Part shown: piece after piece, positions 19,007 to 29,009 of the stretch
Layout: each line of letters starts with the position of its first letter
Position numbering within the stretch: the stretch's first letter is position 1
From: Marinospirillum minutulum DSM 6287
GTDB lineage: Bacteria; Pseudomonadota; Gammaproteobacteria; Pseudomonadales; Halomonadaceae
DNA: 64,000 nt
Assembly (NCBI RefSeq): GCF_000422325.1
Contig: NZ_AULO01000008.1
Coordinates: forward strand, 1-64,000
Reading direction: 5' to 3'
Position numbers and translations under genes: made by a program
Notes under the pieces: model-generated
Databases searched by the model: none
Seen by the model: only the letters and a program-made list of their open reading frames with translations
Told to the model about the DNA's origin: nothing

Positions 19007-20638
19007 TTACAGCTCTTTAACCTGATCTCTTAAAACAAACTTCTGAATTTTACCGGTTGAAGTTTTAGGCAATTCGCAGAAAACAACCGTTTTGGGTGTT
19101 TTAAATCCGGCCATGTTTTCACGGCAGAAGTCCATAATGTCTTGTTCAGTTACTTTAGAACCTGGTTTTAGGGTAATAAAGGCACAGGGCGTTTCACCCC
19201 ATTTTTCATCAGGACGTGCCACAACCGCAGCTTCAGAAACATCAGGGTGACGGTAAAGCACATCTTCAACCTCCACTGAAGAAATGTTCTCTCCACCAGA
19301 AATAATAATGTCTTTAGAACGGTCTTTAATTTCTACATAAGTATCGGCATGCCAAACAGCCAGGTCACCTGAGCGGAACCAGCCACCTTGGAAAGCTTCT
19401 TCCGTAGCACGTGGGTTTTTTAAATAGCCTTTCATTACTAGGTTGCCGCGCATAAAGATTTCACCAAGGGTTTTACCATCTTTAGGCACAGGAACCATGG
19501 TTTCAGGGTCGGCAACCATTAGGTCTTCTTGCATGGGTGATTTAACACCTTGGCGAGATTTTAAACGGGCTTTTTCAGTTGGTGTTTTGCTATCCCATTC
19601 GCTATGCCAGGCACAAACCACACAAGGACCATAGGTTTCTGTTAAACCATAAACGTGAGTAACCACAAAACCCATAGACTCCATGCCTTCAATTACAGAG
19701 GCAGGCGGTGGTGCACCAGCAGTCATTACTTTAACTTCATGGTCAATGCCCGCTTTAAGCGCTTCATCAGCATTGTTCAACATATTCAAAACAATGGGTG
19801 CGCCACAGAAGTAGCCCACTTTATTGTCACGAATCGAGTTATAAATGTCATCAGCACGTACATGACGAAGACTCACGCTCGTACCCGCTGTAGCGGCTAT
19901 TGTCCAAGGGAAACACCAGCCATTGCAGTGGAACATGGGTAGCGTCCACAAATAAACAGGGTGATCGCCCATATCCCAAGAAACGGCATTAGAAACCGCA
20001 TTCAGGTAAGCGCCACGGTGGTGGTAAACCACACCCTTAGGATTACCTGTGGTACCAGAAGTGTAGTTAAGCGTTATAGCATCCCACTCATCACTTGGTA
20101 CTTTATAGGCAAAATCTTCATCACCTGTGGCTAAAAAGGCTTCATAGTCCATTTCACCAATTAACTGCCCACCTTCATAAAAAGGGTCATCTATATGAAT
20201 AATACGTGGACGATTAGCACCCAGCATTTTAATTGCACGTGAAGCAACTTCAGAAAACTCACGGTCTACAAAAATAATTTTTGCTTCGGCATGCTGCAAA
20301 ATAAAAGAAATGGCTTCAGCATCTAAGCGGGTATTAATAGCATTTAAAACCGCGCCACACATAGGCACACCGAAGTGGGCTTCAAATACAGGCACTATAT
20401 TAGGCGCAATAAAAGCAACCGTATCACCTTCTGCTATACCAACCTTGTTTAAAGCAGATGCTAAGCGCACACAACGCTTGTAAGTTTCTGCCCAAGTAAT
20501 TTTCATATCATGGTGAATTTGTGCAACATGATTAGGAAAAATACTGGCCGAACGCTGTAAAAATGAAATTGGCGTTAAAGCAGCAAAGTTTGCTGCATTT
20601 TGATTTAGCCCCAGGTTGTAAATGTTAGTGTGCTGCAT
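19007..20638 (-). CDS. Acyl-CoA synthetase (short/medium-chain type)
   Basis: This 543-residue AMP-binding protein has TLNYTSGTTGNPKGVVYHHR, HVYGLTETYGPCVVC, GWFRSGDLAVWHADTYVEIKDRSKDIIISGGENIS, and PKTSTGKIQKFVLRDQ. It resembles the AlkK/DmdB-like class, which acts on medium-chain or methylthio-propionate substrates; the substrate is not determined. The ATG at 20638 (AGAGG, spacing seven) is taken. The long ORF upstream of it has no support. It is divergent from the MaoC hydratase gene across a 212-base promoter region. Confidence 0.9.
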   Translation of the reverse strand: MQHTNIYNLGLNQNAANFAALTPISFLQRSASIFPNHVAQIHHDMKITWAETYKRCVRLASALNKVGIAEGDTVAFIAPNIVPVFEAHFGVPMCGAVLNAINTRLDAEAISFILQHAEAKIIFVDREFSEVASRAIKMLGANRPRIIHIDDPFYEGGQLIGEMDYEAFLATGDEDFAYKVPSDEWDAITLNYTSGTTGNPKGVVYHHRGAYLNAVSNAVSWDMGDHPVYLWTLPMFHCNGWCFPWTIAATAGTSVSLRHVRADDIYNSIRDNKVGYFCGAPIVLNMLNNADEALKAGIDHEVKVMTAGAPPPASVIEGMESMGFVVTHVYGLTETYGPCVVCAWHSEWDSKTPTEKARLKSRQGVKSPMQEDLMVADPETMVPVPKDGKTLGEIFMRGNLVMKGYLKNPRATEEAFQGGWFRSGDLAVWHADTYVEIKDRSKDIIISGGENISSVEVEDVLYRHPDVSEAAVVARPDEKWGETPCAFITLKPGSKVTEQDIMDFCRENMAGFKTPKTVVFCELPKTSTGKIQKFVLRDQVKEL

Positions 20639-20850
20639 GTGGTGGCCTCTATTAATAATTATCAGGGTAAAAACGTCATGCTTTTGTAAAAAAATTACAT
20701 TAAGATATTTAGCCTTAGGCTGCTGCGTAAAAACATACGACTCTTGTCGAATTGCAACTAGCCAAGCAAACGCTCGACTAGTTTTCAATGATGCCAAGAG
20801 TTACCCTATTATGCCAACAAATTTAGCTTATAAATTATAAGGAATTATCC

Positions 20851-21321
20851 ATGAGTACCCTAGAAAACCGCCCCTACGACACACTAAGCCTTGGTGATTC
20901 AGCAATCTTTGAAAAAACCTTAACCGAAAAAGAGCTGGTGCTTTTTGCAGCCGTATCGGGTGATGTTAACCCTGTTCATCTGGATGCAGACTTTGCCAAA
21001 ACCACGATGTTTGGTGAACAAATTGCGCATGGCATGTGGTCTGGTTCACTTATTTCTGCTGCTTTAGCAACCACCCTACCAGGACCTGGCACTATTTATA
21101 TGGGACAAGATTTAAGCTTTCGTCGCCCTGTAAAGCTAGGTGACACTTTAACCGTTCAACTAACTGTAAAAGAAAAAAAGGAAAAGAATGTTGTTATTCT
21201 TGACTGCCTAGTAACCAACCAAAAAGATGAGAAAGTAGTTTTAGGTACGGCAACTGTTATTGCCCCAACAGAAAAAGCTATATTAGAAGCACCCACCCTG
21301 CCTAAAATTACTATCGGTTAA
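20851..21321 (+). CDS. MaoC-family (R)-specific enoyl-CoA hydratase
   Basis: This 156-residue hot-dog-fold hydratase has the hydratase-2 motif FAAVSGDVNPVHLDADFA, with Asp38 and His43 as catalytic pair, and QIAHGMWSGSL. Similar PhaJ proteins convert enoyl-CoA to (R)-3-hydroxyacyl-CoA. No PHA synthase is in the window, so the pathway is uncertain. AAGGA precedes the ATG. It is divergent from an acyl-CoA synthetase. Confidence 0.88.
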   Translation: MSTLENRPYDTLSLGDSAIFEKTLTEKELVLFAAVSGDVNPVHLDADFAKTTMFGEQIAHGMWSGSLISAALATTLPGPGTIYMGQDLSFRRPVKLGDTLTVQLTVKEKKEKNVVILDCLVTNQKDEKVVLGTATVIAPTEKAILEAPTLPKITIG

Positions 21322-21341
21322 TTACAGCCGTAAAAAGTAAA

Positions 21342-21373
21342 AACCCCAGTAGAGGCTAGCTTCTACTGGGGTT
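21342..21373. terminator. Bidirectional terminator between maoC and the peroxiredoxin gene
   Basis: A perfect 12-bp stem AACCCCAGTAGA / TCTACTGGGGTT encloses an 8-base loop. It is flanked by A-rich sequence on the left and T-rich on the right, so it can end both convergent genes. Confidence 0.9.
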
Positions 21374-21393
21374 AAATTTAAAGACGCTAAAGC

Positions 21394-22044
21394 TTATAGG
21401 TCTAGGTCTTTTTTACAGAAGTACCAATCAACACATTCATAGCCTTCGCCTTCACGCGCATCGGCAGCATCAGCATCGGCGGGTGGCGGTACAATCACCT
21501 TATCACCTGGCTCCCAACCTTCTGGGGTTGCAACACCGTGTTTGTCTGAGGTTTGTAGCGCTTTAATTAAGCGTAAAAACTCAGGAATTGAACGGCCATT
21601 GGTCATGGGGTAATAAACCATCGCACGCAAAATACCTTTATCATCAATGATATAAGTCGAACGTACTGCCGAAGTATCTGATGCACCTGGCTGAATCATG
21701 CCGTAAGCATTGGCTACTTTCATCGACAAGTCTTCAATGATTGGGAAAGGAATTTCCACCCCAAATTTTTCTTTAATGTTACGCACCCAAGCAACGTGGG
21801 AGTAGTAACTATCAATGGATAGACCCAACAGTTCACAGTTCAATTCTTGGAATTGAGGGTGGTACTTAGCAAAGGCCATAAATTCAGTAGTACAAACAGG
21901 CGTAAAGTCAGCAGGGTGAGAAAATAACACCAACCACTTGCCTTTATAGTCAGACAGCTTTTTAACGCCGTAAGTTGTTTTAGCTTCAAAGTCAGGTGCA
22001 GGTTGATTCAAACCAGGTAGCACAGGATTAGTTACTTCACTCAT
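21394..22044 (-). CDS. Peroxiredoxin, Prx6/AhpC-TSA family
   Basis: This 216-residue thioredoxin-fold peroxidase has peroxidatic Cys51 in HPADFTPVCTTEF and a C-terminal 1-Cys-Prx domain. Two further cysteines (204 and 210, YECVDWYFC) lie near the C-terminus, as in archaeal-type Prx6 enzymes with resolving cysteines. It probably reduces H2O2 and alkyl peroxides in the cytosol. It is monocistronic. Confidence 0.93.
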   Translation of the reverse strand: MSEVTNPVLPGLNQPAPDFEAKTTYGVKKLSDYKGKWLVLFSHPADFTPVCTTEFMAFAKYHPQFQELNCELLGLSIDSYYSHVAWVRNIKEKFGVEIPFPIIEDLSMKVANAYGMIQPGASDTSAVRSTYIIDDKGILRAMVYYPMTNGRSIPEFLRLIKALQTSDKHGVATPEGWEPGDKVIVPPPADADAADAREGEGYECVDWYFCKKDLDL

Positions 22045-22184
22045 GTTGTTTCTCCAATTGATTTGAGGTACTGGTAGCTACCTTAGCACAACACCTAACT
22101 AATTTAGAAAACTCTTATTTAATAGGTTTGATAGTTTTTATTAATTAATAACTAAAACCTAGCTTATTCAAGCTAAAAGACTGG

Positions 22185-23216
22185 TTAGAAGAGTTCTACT
22201 TCACCTAAAAGGGTTTTAACTGGCTTGATTAACCCACGGCTAACTAGCTCTTGATAAAACGCAACTTGATTTTTGCCGTTATTTTTAACGTGATAAAGTG
22301 CTTGATCTGCCTGATCAAATAGTGGTGTTGCCAAAAGCCCAGTTTGCAGCTGTACTACACCAATACTGACTGTCACCTGCCCTATTTGCGGAAAATCATA
22401 GTTTTCTACAGTTTTACGCAGCCGCTCGAAAGCAAACTGGGCGCTTTCTAAGTTTTGACACTGGGCGATAACAACAAACTCTTCGCCACCAAAACGGTAG
22501 AGTAGATCGTTGGTGCGAAAACAAGCTTTCATTAGTCGCGCCAGCAAAATAAGCACTTCATCGCCATACACATGACCAAAGGTATCGTTTACTCGCTTAA
22601 AGTCATCTATATCAATCACTGCCATCCAATAGCCATTCAAACCAGCTGGAGCTGCGGCACGCCTATCGGCTGGATCAGGGTTTTGCTTTTCTTCTGGAAG
22701 TTCTTCACTAATACGCTGAAAGTTTTCTTCAAAGGTTTTTCGGTTTAGCAGACCTGTAAGCTGATCTGTCTGAACATCTTCAATTAATAAGCAGAAGTTA
22801 CGATAGACATCTAGGAAGCTACGAATTAAGCGTATGTCATCTGCTGATAAAGCAGTAGAGCTATTTAAAACTAGGCAAAGATTCAGATCAAATAAGTCTA
22901 GCACTGGAAAAACAGATATTTTTTCACGCTGCCTGGGTGTTGCAGTATTTAAATTTTTTTGATTAAGCGCATTGATGATGAGTGACTCGGTGCTAGCACC
23001 TAAAAGTGCAGGGTCATCATCTTGCATTAGATTTTTTTTTGGATCATAACGCATCAAAACTAACGGCTGATTATTGGTATTTAGTTTCACCAAAGACAGA
23101 GTATCTGGCTTAAAAAGCTCGTGTAGTGTTTTAAGTAAACTTAACTCCAGCCGCCGTGTATCTTTGAAAGCTGTGATATGAGCAAGGCGCTCCATTAATC
23201 GGTAGCTACTGTTCAT
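22185..23216 (-). CDS. Diguanylate cyclase with GAF-like N-terminal sensor
   Basis: This 343-residue protein has residues 1-145 resembling a GAF-type sensor and a GGDEF domain from about 150. The active site is RFGGEEF (GGEEF 243-247). A product-inhibition I-site RTND (234-237) sits exactly five residues ahead, so an active, feedback-controlled c-di-GMP synthase is expected. No membrane segment is seen. It stands alone with no obvious effector nearby. Confidence 0.9.
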   Translation of the reverse strand: MNSSYRLMERLAHITAFKDTRRLELSLLKTLHELFKPDTLSLVKLNTNNQPLVLMRYDPKKNLMQDDDPALLGASTESLIINALNQKNLNTATPRQREKISVFPVLDLFDLNLCLVLNSSTALSADDIRLIRSFLDVYRNFCLLIEDVQTDQLTGLLNRKTFEENFQRISEELPEEKQNPDPADRRAAAPAGLNGYWMAVIDIDDFKRVNDTFGHVYGDEVLILLARLMKACFRTNDLLYRFGGEEFVVIAQCQNLESAQFAFERLRKTVENYDFPQIGQVTVSIGVVQLQTGLLATPLFDQADQALYHVKNNGKNQVAFYQELVSRGLIKPVKTLLGEVELF

Positions 23217-23400
23217 TAGACAGACTTCCTATGCATCTTTAAAAGGTAATTCAGTATAATTACTAAAACTTACAATAGACAGGGATCTAAAGTTTATTTA
23301 AGTTCAACTTAATCTAGCGCAAGATTTATCACTAATATTGGCTTAAAAGCTGTGAATTTAGCTAAACAAGGCCAGTAGCCTGCGCTAGATAAACGGTATT

Positions 23401-24093
23401 TTAATTTGTAGCTAAAAGTTGCTTGGCTTCTATCAGGGTTAAATAACCCTTCATTTGCGGCGCACAAATGCCTGTTTCTAGGTAGTTGACATTACCTAAA
23501 CGGGTGGGCTTTTTAACTAGGGTGTGACCACAGGCTACAGCATCGATATTGGCAACTGGGTGATCTAGCTTTTTATGTAGGCGGTTACGCAATACCGTAG
23601 TTGTATCCAGCAACTCTCTGGTTATTTCGCCCTGCCATTGCCTTAAGCTATTCCAGTCATCTTTTGGTACTTCTGCATGCACTATACCTAAGCGTTCTTC
23701 TTCAAGGCTGACTTCTAGGGCTAGGGGCATTTTGTTTTGAATAAGTTCTACCAGGTCATGCAGTTCTTCTTCCTTGCACAAGGAGGCCCAGCCTCCACCA
23801 TGTTTTTGCCAAGCTAGGTAGGCTGATTTATTGCCTGCTAGGCTGTATAACATTAGGCGTTCATGGTTGCCTTGCACTGAATAAAACCAAGGTTCGTTTA
23901 CTAGTTGCAAGCAGTTGTAGGAATCGGGGCCTCGGTTAATTAAATCACCTACGGCCAACAGGCGGTCTTGGGTAAAGTCAAAACTCACCTGCTCTAACGC
24001 CTGCATTAATTCTGCATAATAACCATGCAGATCACCTACGACAAAGTCTCGTCCTAAGCTATTGTTAGCTAAGGTTTGTAACACTTGGATCAC
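23401..24093 (-). CDS. PrpA/ApaH-like metallophosphatase
   Basis: This 230-residue PPP-superfamily phosphoesterase has FVVGDLHGYY, VGDLINRGPDS, VQGNHER, a mid-chain IVHAEVP and CGHTLVKKP. In the GDxVDRG motif the second Asp is Asn. Metal ligands (GD, GN, H) are kept, so activity is likely. Its first four bases overlap the end of the VWA gene (ATGA), so it is co-translated with the MoxR/VWA pair. This suggests a shared phosphate- or nucleotide-linked function. Confidence 0.82.
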   Translation of the reverse strand: MIQVLQTLANNSLGRDFVVGDLHGYYAELMQALEQVSFDFTQDRLLAVGDLINRGPDSYNCLQLVNEPWFYSVQGNHERLMLYSLAGNKSAYLAWQKHGGGWASLCKEEELHDLVELIQNKMPLALEVSLEEERLGIVHAEVPKDDWNSLRQWQGEITRELLDTTTVLRNRLHKKLDHPVANIDAVACGHTLVKKPTRLGNVNYLETGICAPQMKGYLTLIEAKQLLATN

Positions 24094-25265
24094 TTAACTA
24101 GCTCCTTCATGGCAGCATCCAAGCCTTCAATGGTAAGAGGGTACATACGTTTTTCCATTAGCTGATTAATCATGCTTATGGACTGGGTGTAACCCCAATA
24201 TTTTTCAGGCACAGGGTTAAGCCAAACGGTTTTATTCCAGTTGTTTGTGACTCGTTTTAACCACACCTGCCCAGGTTCTTGGTTAAAATGTTCAACACTG
24301 CCACCGGCTACAGCAATTTCATAAGGTGACATAGAGGCATCACCCACAAAAATTACTTTGTAATCTGGGCCGTATTTATGAATTAAATCCATGGTTGGAA
24401 TGCGTTCATTAAAACGGCGGTTGTTGTCTTTCCAAACTGATTCATACAGGCAGTTATGAAAATAGTAGTGCTCTAGGTGCTTAAATTCTGTTCGGCAGGC
24501 AGTGAATAGTTCCTCGACCATTTCTATGTGATCATCCATAGAACCACCAACATCAAGCAATAACAAAACCTTAACCGAGTTGTGTTTTTCTCGCACCATT
24601 TTTAAATCTAAATAACCGGCGTTACGCGCAGTTGCTTTAATGGTACTGTCTAAATCGAGTTCTTCTGCTGCACCAGTACGGGCAAATTGGCGTAGGCGCT
24701 TGAGTGCCACTTGAATATTACGATTACCAAGGCTAAGGGAGTCATCAAAATTTCTAAACTCGCGTTTTTCCCAAACCTTAGCAGCACTACGATTTTTAGA
24801 TTCTCCCCCTACCCTTATGCCTTCTGGGTGATAGCCTCCATGACCAAAGGGTGAGGTTCCGCCCGTGCCTATCCATTTACTACCACCGGCATGGCGTTCT
24901 TTTTGTTCTTCTAGGCGTTTTTTAAACTCTTCCATTAGTTTTTCTAAGCTGCCTAGGCTTTTAATTTTTTTACGATCTTCTTCACTTAAAAACTTTTCAA
25001 AGGTTTGCCTTAGCCATTCATCTGGAATCACTTTTTCTAGCAGTTCATCTAGGCTGCCTATGCCTTTAAAATAGCTAGAAAAGGCTAGATCGAAGCGATC
25101 ATAGTATTTTTCATCTTTAACTAGGCAGGTACGGGCTAAAAGGTAAAAATCATCAATTTCAGCAAAGGCTAAATCGGCTTGCAAACCACGAATTAAATCT
25201 AATAGCTCACGCGGTGTAGCGGGCACACCGGCGGCTCTCACTTCTTCAAAAAAATCAATTAGCAT
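24090..25265 (-). CDS. CoxE-like VWA-domain protein
   Basis: This 391-residue protein has a C-terminal von Willebrand A domain with MIDAS-type LLLLDVGGSMDDHIEM. The N-terminal half includes a charged helical stretch (FKKRLEEQKERHAGGSKW). Such proteins partner MoxR AAA ATPases in metal insertion or protein-complex remodelling. The gene starts 2 bases after the MoxR stop and overlaps the phosphatase gene by 4 bases. Confidence 0.87.
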   Translation of the reverse strand: MLIDFFEEVRAAGVPATPRELLDLIRGLQADLAFAEIDDFYLLARTCLVKDEKYYDRFDLAFSSYFKGIGSLDELLEKVIPDEWLRQTFEKFLSEEDRKKIKSLGSLEKLMEEFKKRLEEQKERHAGGSKWIGTGGTSPFGHGGYHPEGIRVGGESKNRSAAKVWEKREFRNFDDSLSLGNRNIQVALKRLRQFARTGAAEELDLDSTIKATARNAGYLDLKMVREKHNSVKVLLLLDVGGSMDDHIEMVEELFTACRTEFKHLEHYYFHNCLYESVWKDNNRRFNERIPTMDLIHKYGPDYKVIFVGDASMSPYEIAVAGGSVEHFNQEPGQVWLKRVTNNWNKTVWLNPVPEKYWGYTQSISMINQLMEKRMYPLTIEGLDAAMKELVK

Positions 25266-25267
25266 AA

Positions 25268-26113
25268 TTAACTATTCTGGCGACGCATCATAAAGGCTAG
25301 GCGCTCTAGTAGTCCGGCATCTTGTTCATTTTTAACCAAAGCACCACTTAAAGGCGGCACACTGCTGCTTGCATCTTTGCTAAGGAGCTGATCACGGGCT
25401 AGTTCATCGGACATCAATAATTTTATCCAATCCACAAGCTCTGAAGTGCTGGGCTTTTTCTTTAAGCCAGCTATATCACGTAAGTCATAAAAAACGGCTA
25501 GTGCTTTTTCTACTAATTCCTGTTGCACATTAGGGAAATGCACATCAACAATTTGCTGCATGGTTTCCCTGTCTGGAAAACGTATGTAGTGGAAGAAGCA
25601 ACGGCGCAAGAAGGCATCGGGCAGTTCTTTTTCATTATTAGAGGTAATAATAACTAGCGGACGTTGACTCGCTTTTATGGTTTCTTGGGTTTCGTAAACA
25701 TAGAATTCCATGCGGTCTAGCTCTAATAGCAAGTCATTAGGAAATTCAATATCGGCTTTATCAACTTCATCTATTAGCAATACTGCCTGCTTTTCGCTAG
25801 TGAAGGCTTCCCACAGCTTGCCTGGCACTATGTAGTTACTAATGTCGTGTACTTTATCGGTGCCTAGTTGGGAATCACGTAAACGAGATACAGCATCGTA
25901 TTCATACAAGCCTTGCTGGGCTTTGGTGGTCGACTTTACGTGCCAGGTAATTAACGGCATATCTAAAGCAGCGGCGACTTCTTCGGCTAGTAGTGTTTTA
26001 CCTGTACCTGGCTCGCCTTTAATGAGTAAGGGGCGCTGTAGGGTGATAGCAGCATTCACAGCTAGCTGAAGTTCTTCAGTGGCAACGTAGTTTTTTGTTC
26101 CGGTAAATTTCAT
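25268..26113 (-). CDS. MoxR-family AAA+ ATPase
   Basis: This 281-residue AAA+ protein has Walker A GEPGTGKT (33-40), Walker B AVLLIDEVDKADIEFPNDLLLELD, sensor-1 IITSNNEKELPDAFLRRC, and a C-terminal helical domain. It is a chaperone-type ATPase working with the VWA protein encoded next. The target complex is unknown. Confidence 0.92.
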   Translation of the reverse strand: MKFTGTKNYVATEELQLAVNAAITLQRPLLIKGEPGTGKTLLAEEVAAALDMPLITWHVKSTTKAQQGLYEYDAVSRLRDSQLGTDKVHDISNYIVPGKLWEAFTSEKQAVLLIDEVDKADIEFPNDLLLELDRMEFYVYETQETIKASQRPLVIITSNNEKELPDAFLRRCFFHYIRFPDRETMQQIVDVHFPNVQQELVEKALAVFYDLRDIAGLKKKPSTSELVDWIKLLMSDELARDQLLSKDASSSVPPLSGALVKNEQDAGLLERLAFMMRRQNS

Positions 26114-26167
26114 GACGCTCTCTTTTTCAAACGAGGGTGGCTTAAAGTCTAAATATGAATTCTTGAT

Positions 26168-26968
26168 TTAAATTCTAGGTAGGGTGTGGCTGTGTCGACT
26201 TGTGACTAGCTCACCACTTTCAAAAACAACGAGTTCTCCTGGTTGCATTACATTCCAGGTTTCATCTAGGGTTAGTGGCTCGGTTGCTATTACGCTGACA
26301 ACATCTTTAGGCGTAGTACAGGCAGCAAAGTCTATTTTTAGTTCCGTATCTTTTAGCTGGGCCGGCCCAAAGGGTGCACGGCGGGTGATGTGGGCAAGTT
26401 TGGTTGAGCAGTAGGCATAAAGGTGTTGGCTATCTGAAATAAGCAGATTAAAAACGCCTAACGCCCGTAACTTTTCACAGCAGCTATGAATTAAATGCTC
26501 TAGTGCTTCTTGGTTTTCTGGTGGTTGAGGAAAAGCTTTACGAATTTCACCCATCAGCCAACAAAAAGCCCACTCACTGTCTGTTTGACCAGTTGGCTTG
26601 TAATAAGTTAAGGGTAAATGATCTTTAAAGTTAGCTAACTGCCCATTATGAGCGTAGCACCAGTGCCGCCCCCACAGTTCTCTTGAAAAGGGATGCGTAT
26701 TACCTAAGCTAACGCCACCCACATTGGCTTGGCGAATATGGCTAATGACTATGCGGCTTTTAATTGGGTAACTCATTAGCATTTTTGCTACAGGTGAATC
26801 TATGGATGGAAAAGGGTCTTTAAATTCCCGATAGCCTTCTTGCTCGTAAAAGGCAACGCCCCATCCATCACGGTGGGGGCCAGTTGCTCCCCCTCGTTGT
26901 AAGAATCCTGCCATGCTGAAAGTGATATCGGTAGGTACATTGGCACTCATGCCTAGCAGTTCACACAT
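26168..26968 (-). CDS. yafJ: Class II glutamine amidotransferase, YafJ-like
   Basis: This 266-residue Ntn-hydrolase has nucleophile Cys2 (MCELLGMSAN), with HRDGWGVAFY, SHIRQANVGGVSLGNTHPF and CYAHNGQL. This is the stand-alone glutaminase domain typical of YafJ; the acceptor substrate is not established. It is co-directional with the VWA gene upstream. Confidence 0.88.
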   Translation of the reverse strand: MCELLGMSANVPTDITFSMAGFLQRGGATGPHRDGWGVAFYEQEGYREFKDPFPSIDSPVAKMLMSYPIKSRIVISHIRQANVGGVSLGNTHPFSRELWGRHWCYAHNGQLANFKDHLPLTYYKPTGQTDSEWAFCWLMGEIRKAFPQPPENQEALEHLIHSCCEKLRALGVFNLLISDSQHLYAYCSTKLAHITRRAPFGPAQLKDTELKIDFAACTTPKDVVSVIATEPLTLDETWNVMQPGELVVFESGELVTSRHSHTLPRI

Positions 26969-27009
26969 TCAGCCTAGCCCTTTTTAATAAACCCTTTCCT
27001 AAAAAATAA

Positions 27010-28953
27010 TTAACGCTGATCATCTTCACCAAAACCATCTAGCTCATCATCAAAGGAGTCATCTAAGCTTAATAAAGGCTCTGGCTCGTCTTCTTGGGTA
27101 GAATTTTGACGTGCTTTACGCTTGTTTATAAAGCTGCGGTACATTAAAAACGCAACCAAGAACAAGAGTATATTAGCGATACCTAAGGAAATGTAAATCC
27201 AAGGCATACGTGGGTCATCCCAGCTTTCGATAGGGTCGAAAAGACTAGCTTCCGTTGCTTCACTGGTTGCCGGTACTGCTTCTGAGTCAACCTCTACTAG
27301 CGGTTCAGTTTCTACAACAGCTTGTGCTTCTTCTGCTACAGCAGGTGGACCTAAGGGCAAGACAGGTGTAGCAATTACCTGAGGTACAGGGTTAGGAATA
27401 ACTGCTGGTGCTTCCGCTGTTGGGCTACCTTCTGCATTAAGTATTAAGTCGGGTAATTGAATATTTACGGGGGTTTTATTCTTTTTAGTTTGTACTAGCA
27501 CTTTAATGGTTTGGGTGATGCTTCTATCTAAAGCTGACAGATCCACTTTCCATTCGCCGTCGCCACGGTATTCAGCGGTTAATGGTGTTCCATTAGCACT
27601 AATATCAAAGTTTACTTCAGCAGGCTTTAAGTCTGGGTGCTGGGCACGCAAAATAACCCTTGGGTTACTGCCGTCATCGGGTAGCTGCAAGCTGGCGGCA
27701 ACTATATCTTGAACATTAAAACTGTGGGTTACTTGGCGTAAGAAAGTACGGCCATCCACCTCTATTTTTAGCATCTGCTCGCCTAGCTGAGGGAACTCAC
27801 TAAAAGTAAATTGATAGTGGGGTTTATTTCCTGCCAAGGGCATGGCGAACTCACCAAGTAGCTGAGCACCTTTTTGGTTGGTGGCTTTTACATCTAGCAG
27901 GGATAAAAACTCACGTCTGTTTATTAACTTACCTTCTTCACTAAACCAAGCTTCTACATTTTGCGGATAACCACGATAAATTGTGGGTGGTAAGCTAGTT
28001 GAGTGGAAGCGTATATCTGAGATAACCGTCACTCGGTTATCTGGGTGTTCTGGTGTTTCTATATACCATTCACCAGCGGCTGGTTTTTTTACCGTAATCA
28101 TGGTGTAGCGATCATTGCCATGCCAGCGCATTGCATCATTAGATGAGGAACGCGCAAAGGCTTCACCAGCAGGGTTATGCAGGGTAACGGAAGCACCTGA
28201 CCCATGAAACACTAATAGAGTAAATTCATCTATTGTGGGGTCAATTAAGAAGCGATTATCTTGTAAAGGAACTTCTTCACTAGGTACTAGGCGGTTAATT
28301 ATTTGCAGCAATAGGGGCATTAAGTCTTTAGCTTCATAAGCAATAGCGTGTAAACCACCCGTACGCTGTGCCATGGTTGCCATTAGGTCATGATCGGCTT
28401 CGTCTGATAAAGCCAAGGTATGAATGGTATAACCTGCTTTTGCTAACCTAGGAACAATGACTCTAAGCAGGTGGTCGCGGGACTTTTGATTTTCTGCTTC
28501 TCGTTGCTCTGCTGTACTCGCTTCTGAGTTATCAATTAAACCATCAGATAAAAGAATAATGTGTTTTTCAGTGGTAGCCTCGGGGCGGTTAGCATCCCAG
28601 CTTGAACGCTCGATTGCATTTTCTATATCGGTAAAAAGTGCTACGGAATTTATTTTTTTAGCTAGGTTACGTGCATTATTGCGCCAAGCATCATCAGCAT
28701 CGCCATGCGGCACTAGCATGTTTACATAAGCACCAAAAGTCCAAATTCCCGCTTTACTTTCTGCTGGCAGTAGGTCGATTAATAAATTAGTGGCAGGAAT
28801 GCGTAGGTTGTTAGGGTCGGTTCTTTTCATGCTGCCAGATATATCAACCACTAGGCGCACATCAGGCTGTGCTGCAAAAACCTTAGTGACGGGTAACAAT
28901 CCGGTTATAAGCACTAACAGTAATAGTTTTTGTACAGTCTTGCGTCCAAACAT
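27010..28953 (-). CDS. Membrane-anchored VWA-domain protein, periplasm-facing
   Basis: This 647-residue protein has a signal peptide (1-28, ending KVFAA). A VWA domain follows at once with MIDAS LVVDISGSMKRTDPN (Asp37, Ser39, Ser41). Then come beta-rich domains, a Pro/Ala/Glu-rich linker, one membrane helix near residue 590-610 (WIYISLGIANILLFLVAFLM) and an acidic cytoplasmic tail. This architecture suits a periplasmic ligand-binding protein anchored in the inner membrane. The ATG at 28953 follows GTGGAGAAAATC. It is encoded behind two small membrane-protein genes on the same strand. The function is unknown. Confidence 0.82.
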   Translation of the reverse strand: MFGRKTVQKLLLLVLITGLLPVTKVFAAQPDVRLVVDISGSMKRTDPNNLRIPATNLLIDLLPAESKAGIWTFGAYVNMLVPHGDADDAWRNNARNLAKKINSVALFTDIENAIERSSWDANRPEATTEKHIILLSDGLIDNSEASTAEQREAENQKSRDHLLRVIVPRLAKAGYTIHTLALSDEADHDLMATMAQRTGGLHAIAYEAKDLMPLLLQIINRLVPSEEVPLQDNRFLIDPTIDEFTLLVFHGSGASVTLHNPAGEAFARSSSNDAMRWHGNDRYTMITVKKPAAGEWYIETPEHPDNRVTVISDIRFHSTSLPPTIYRGYPQNVEAWFSEEGKLINRREFLSLLDVKATNQKGAQLLGEFAMPLAGNKPHYQFTFSEFPQLGEQMLKIEVDGRTFLRQVTHSFNVQDIVAASLQLPDDGSNPRVILRAQHPDLKPAEVNFDISANGTPLTAEYRGDGEWKVDLSALDRSITQTIKVLVQTKKNKTPVNIQLPDLILNAEGSPTAEAPAVIPNPVPQVIATPVLPLGPPAVAEEAQAVVETEPLVEVDSEAVPATSEATEASLFDPIESWDDPRMPWIYISLGIANILLFLVAFLMYRSFINKRKARQNSTQEDEPEPLLSLDDSFDDELDGFGEDDQR

Positions 28954-29009
28954 GATTTTCTCCACAACCAATGATCCACCCCTACCCAAGCGAGTGCTTG
29001 AAAGTCTAA

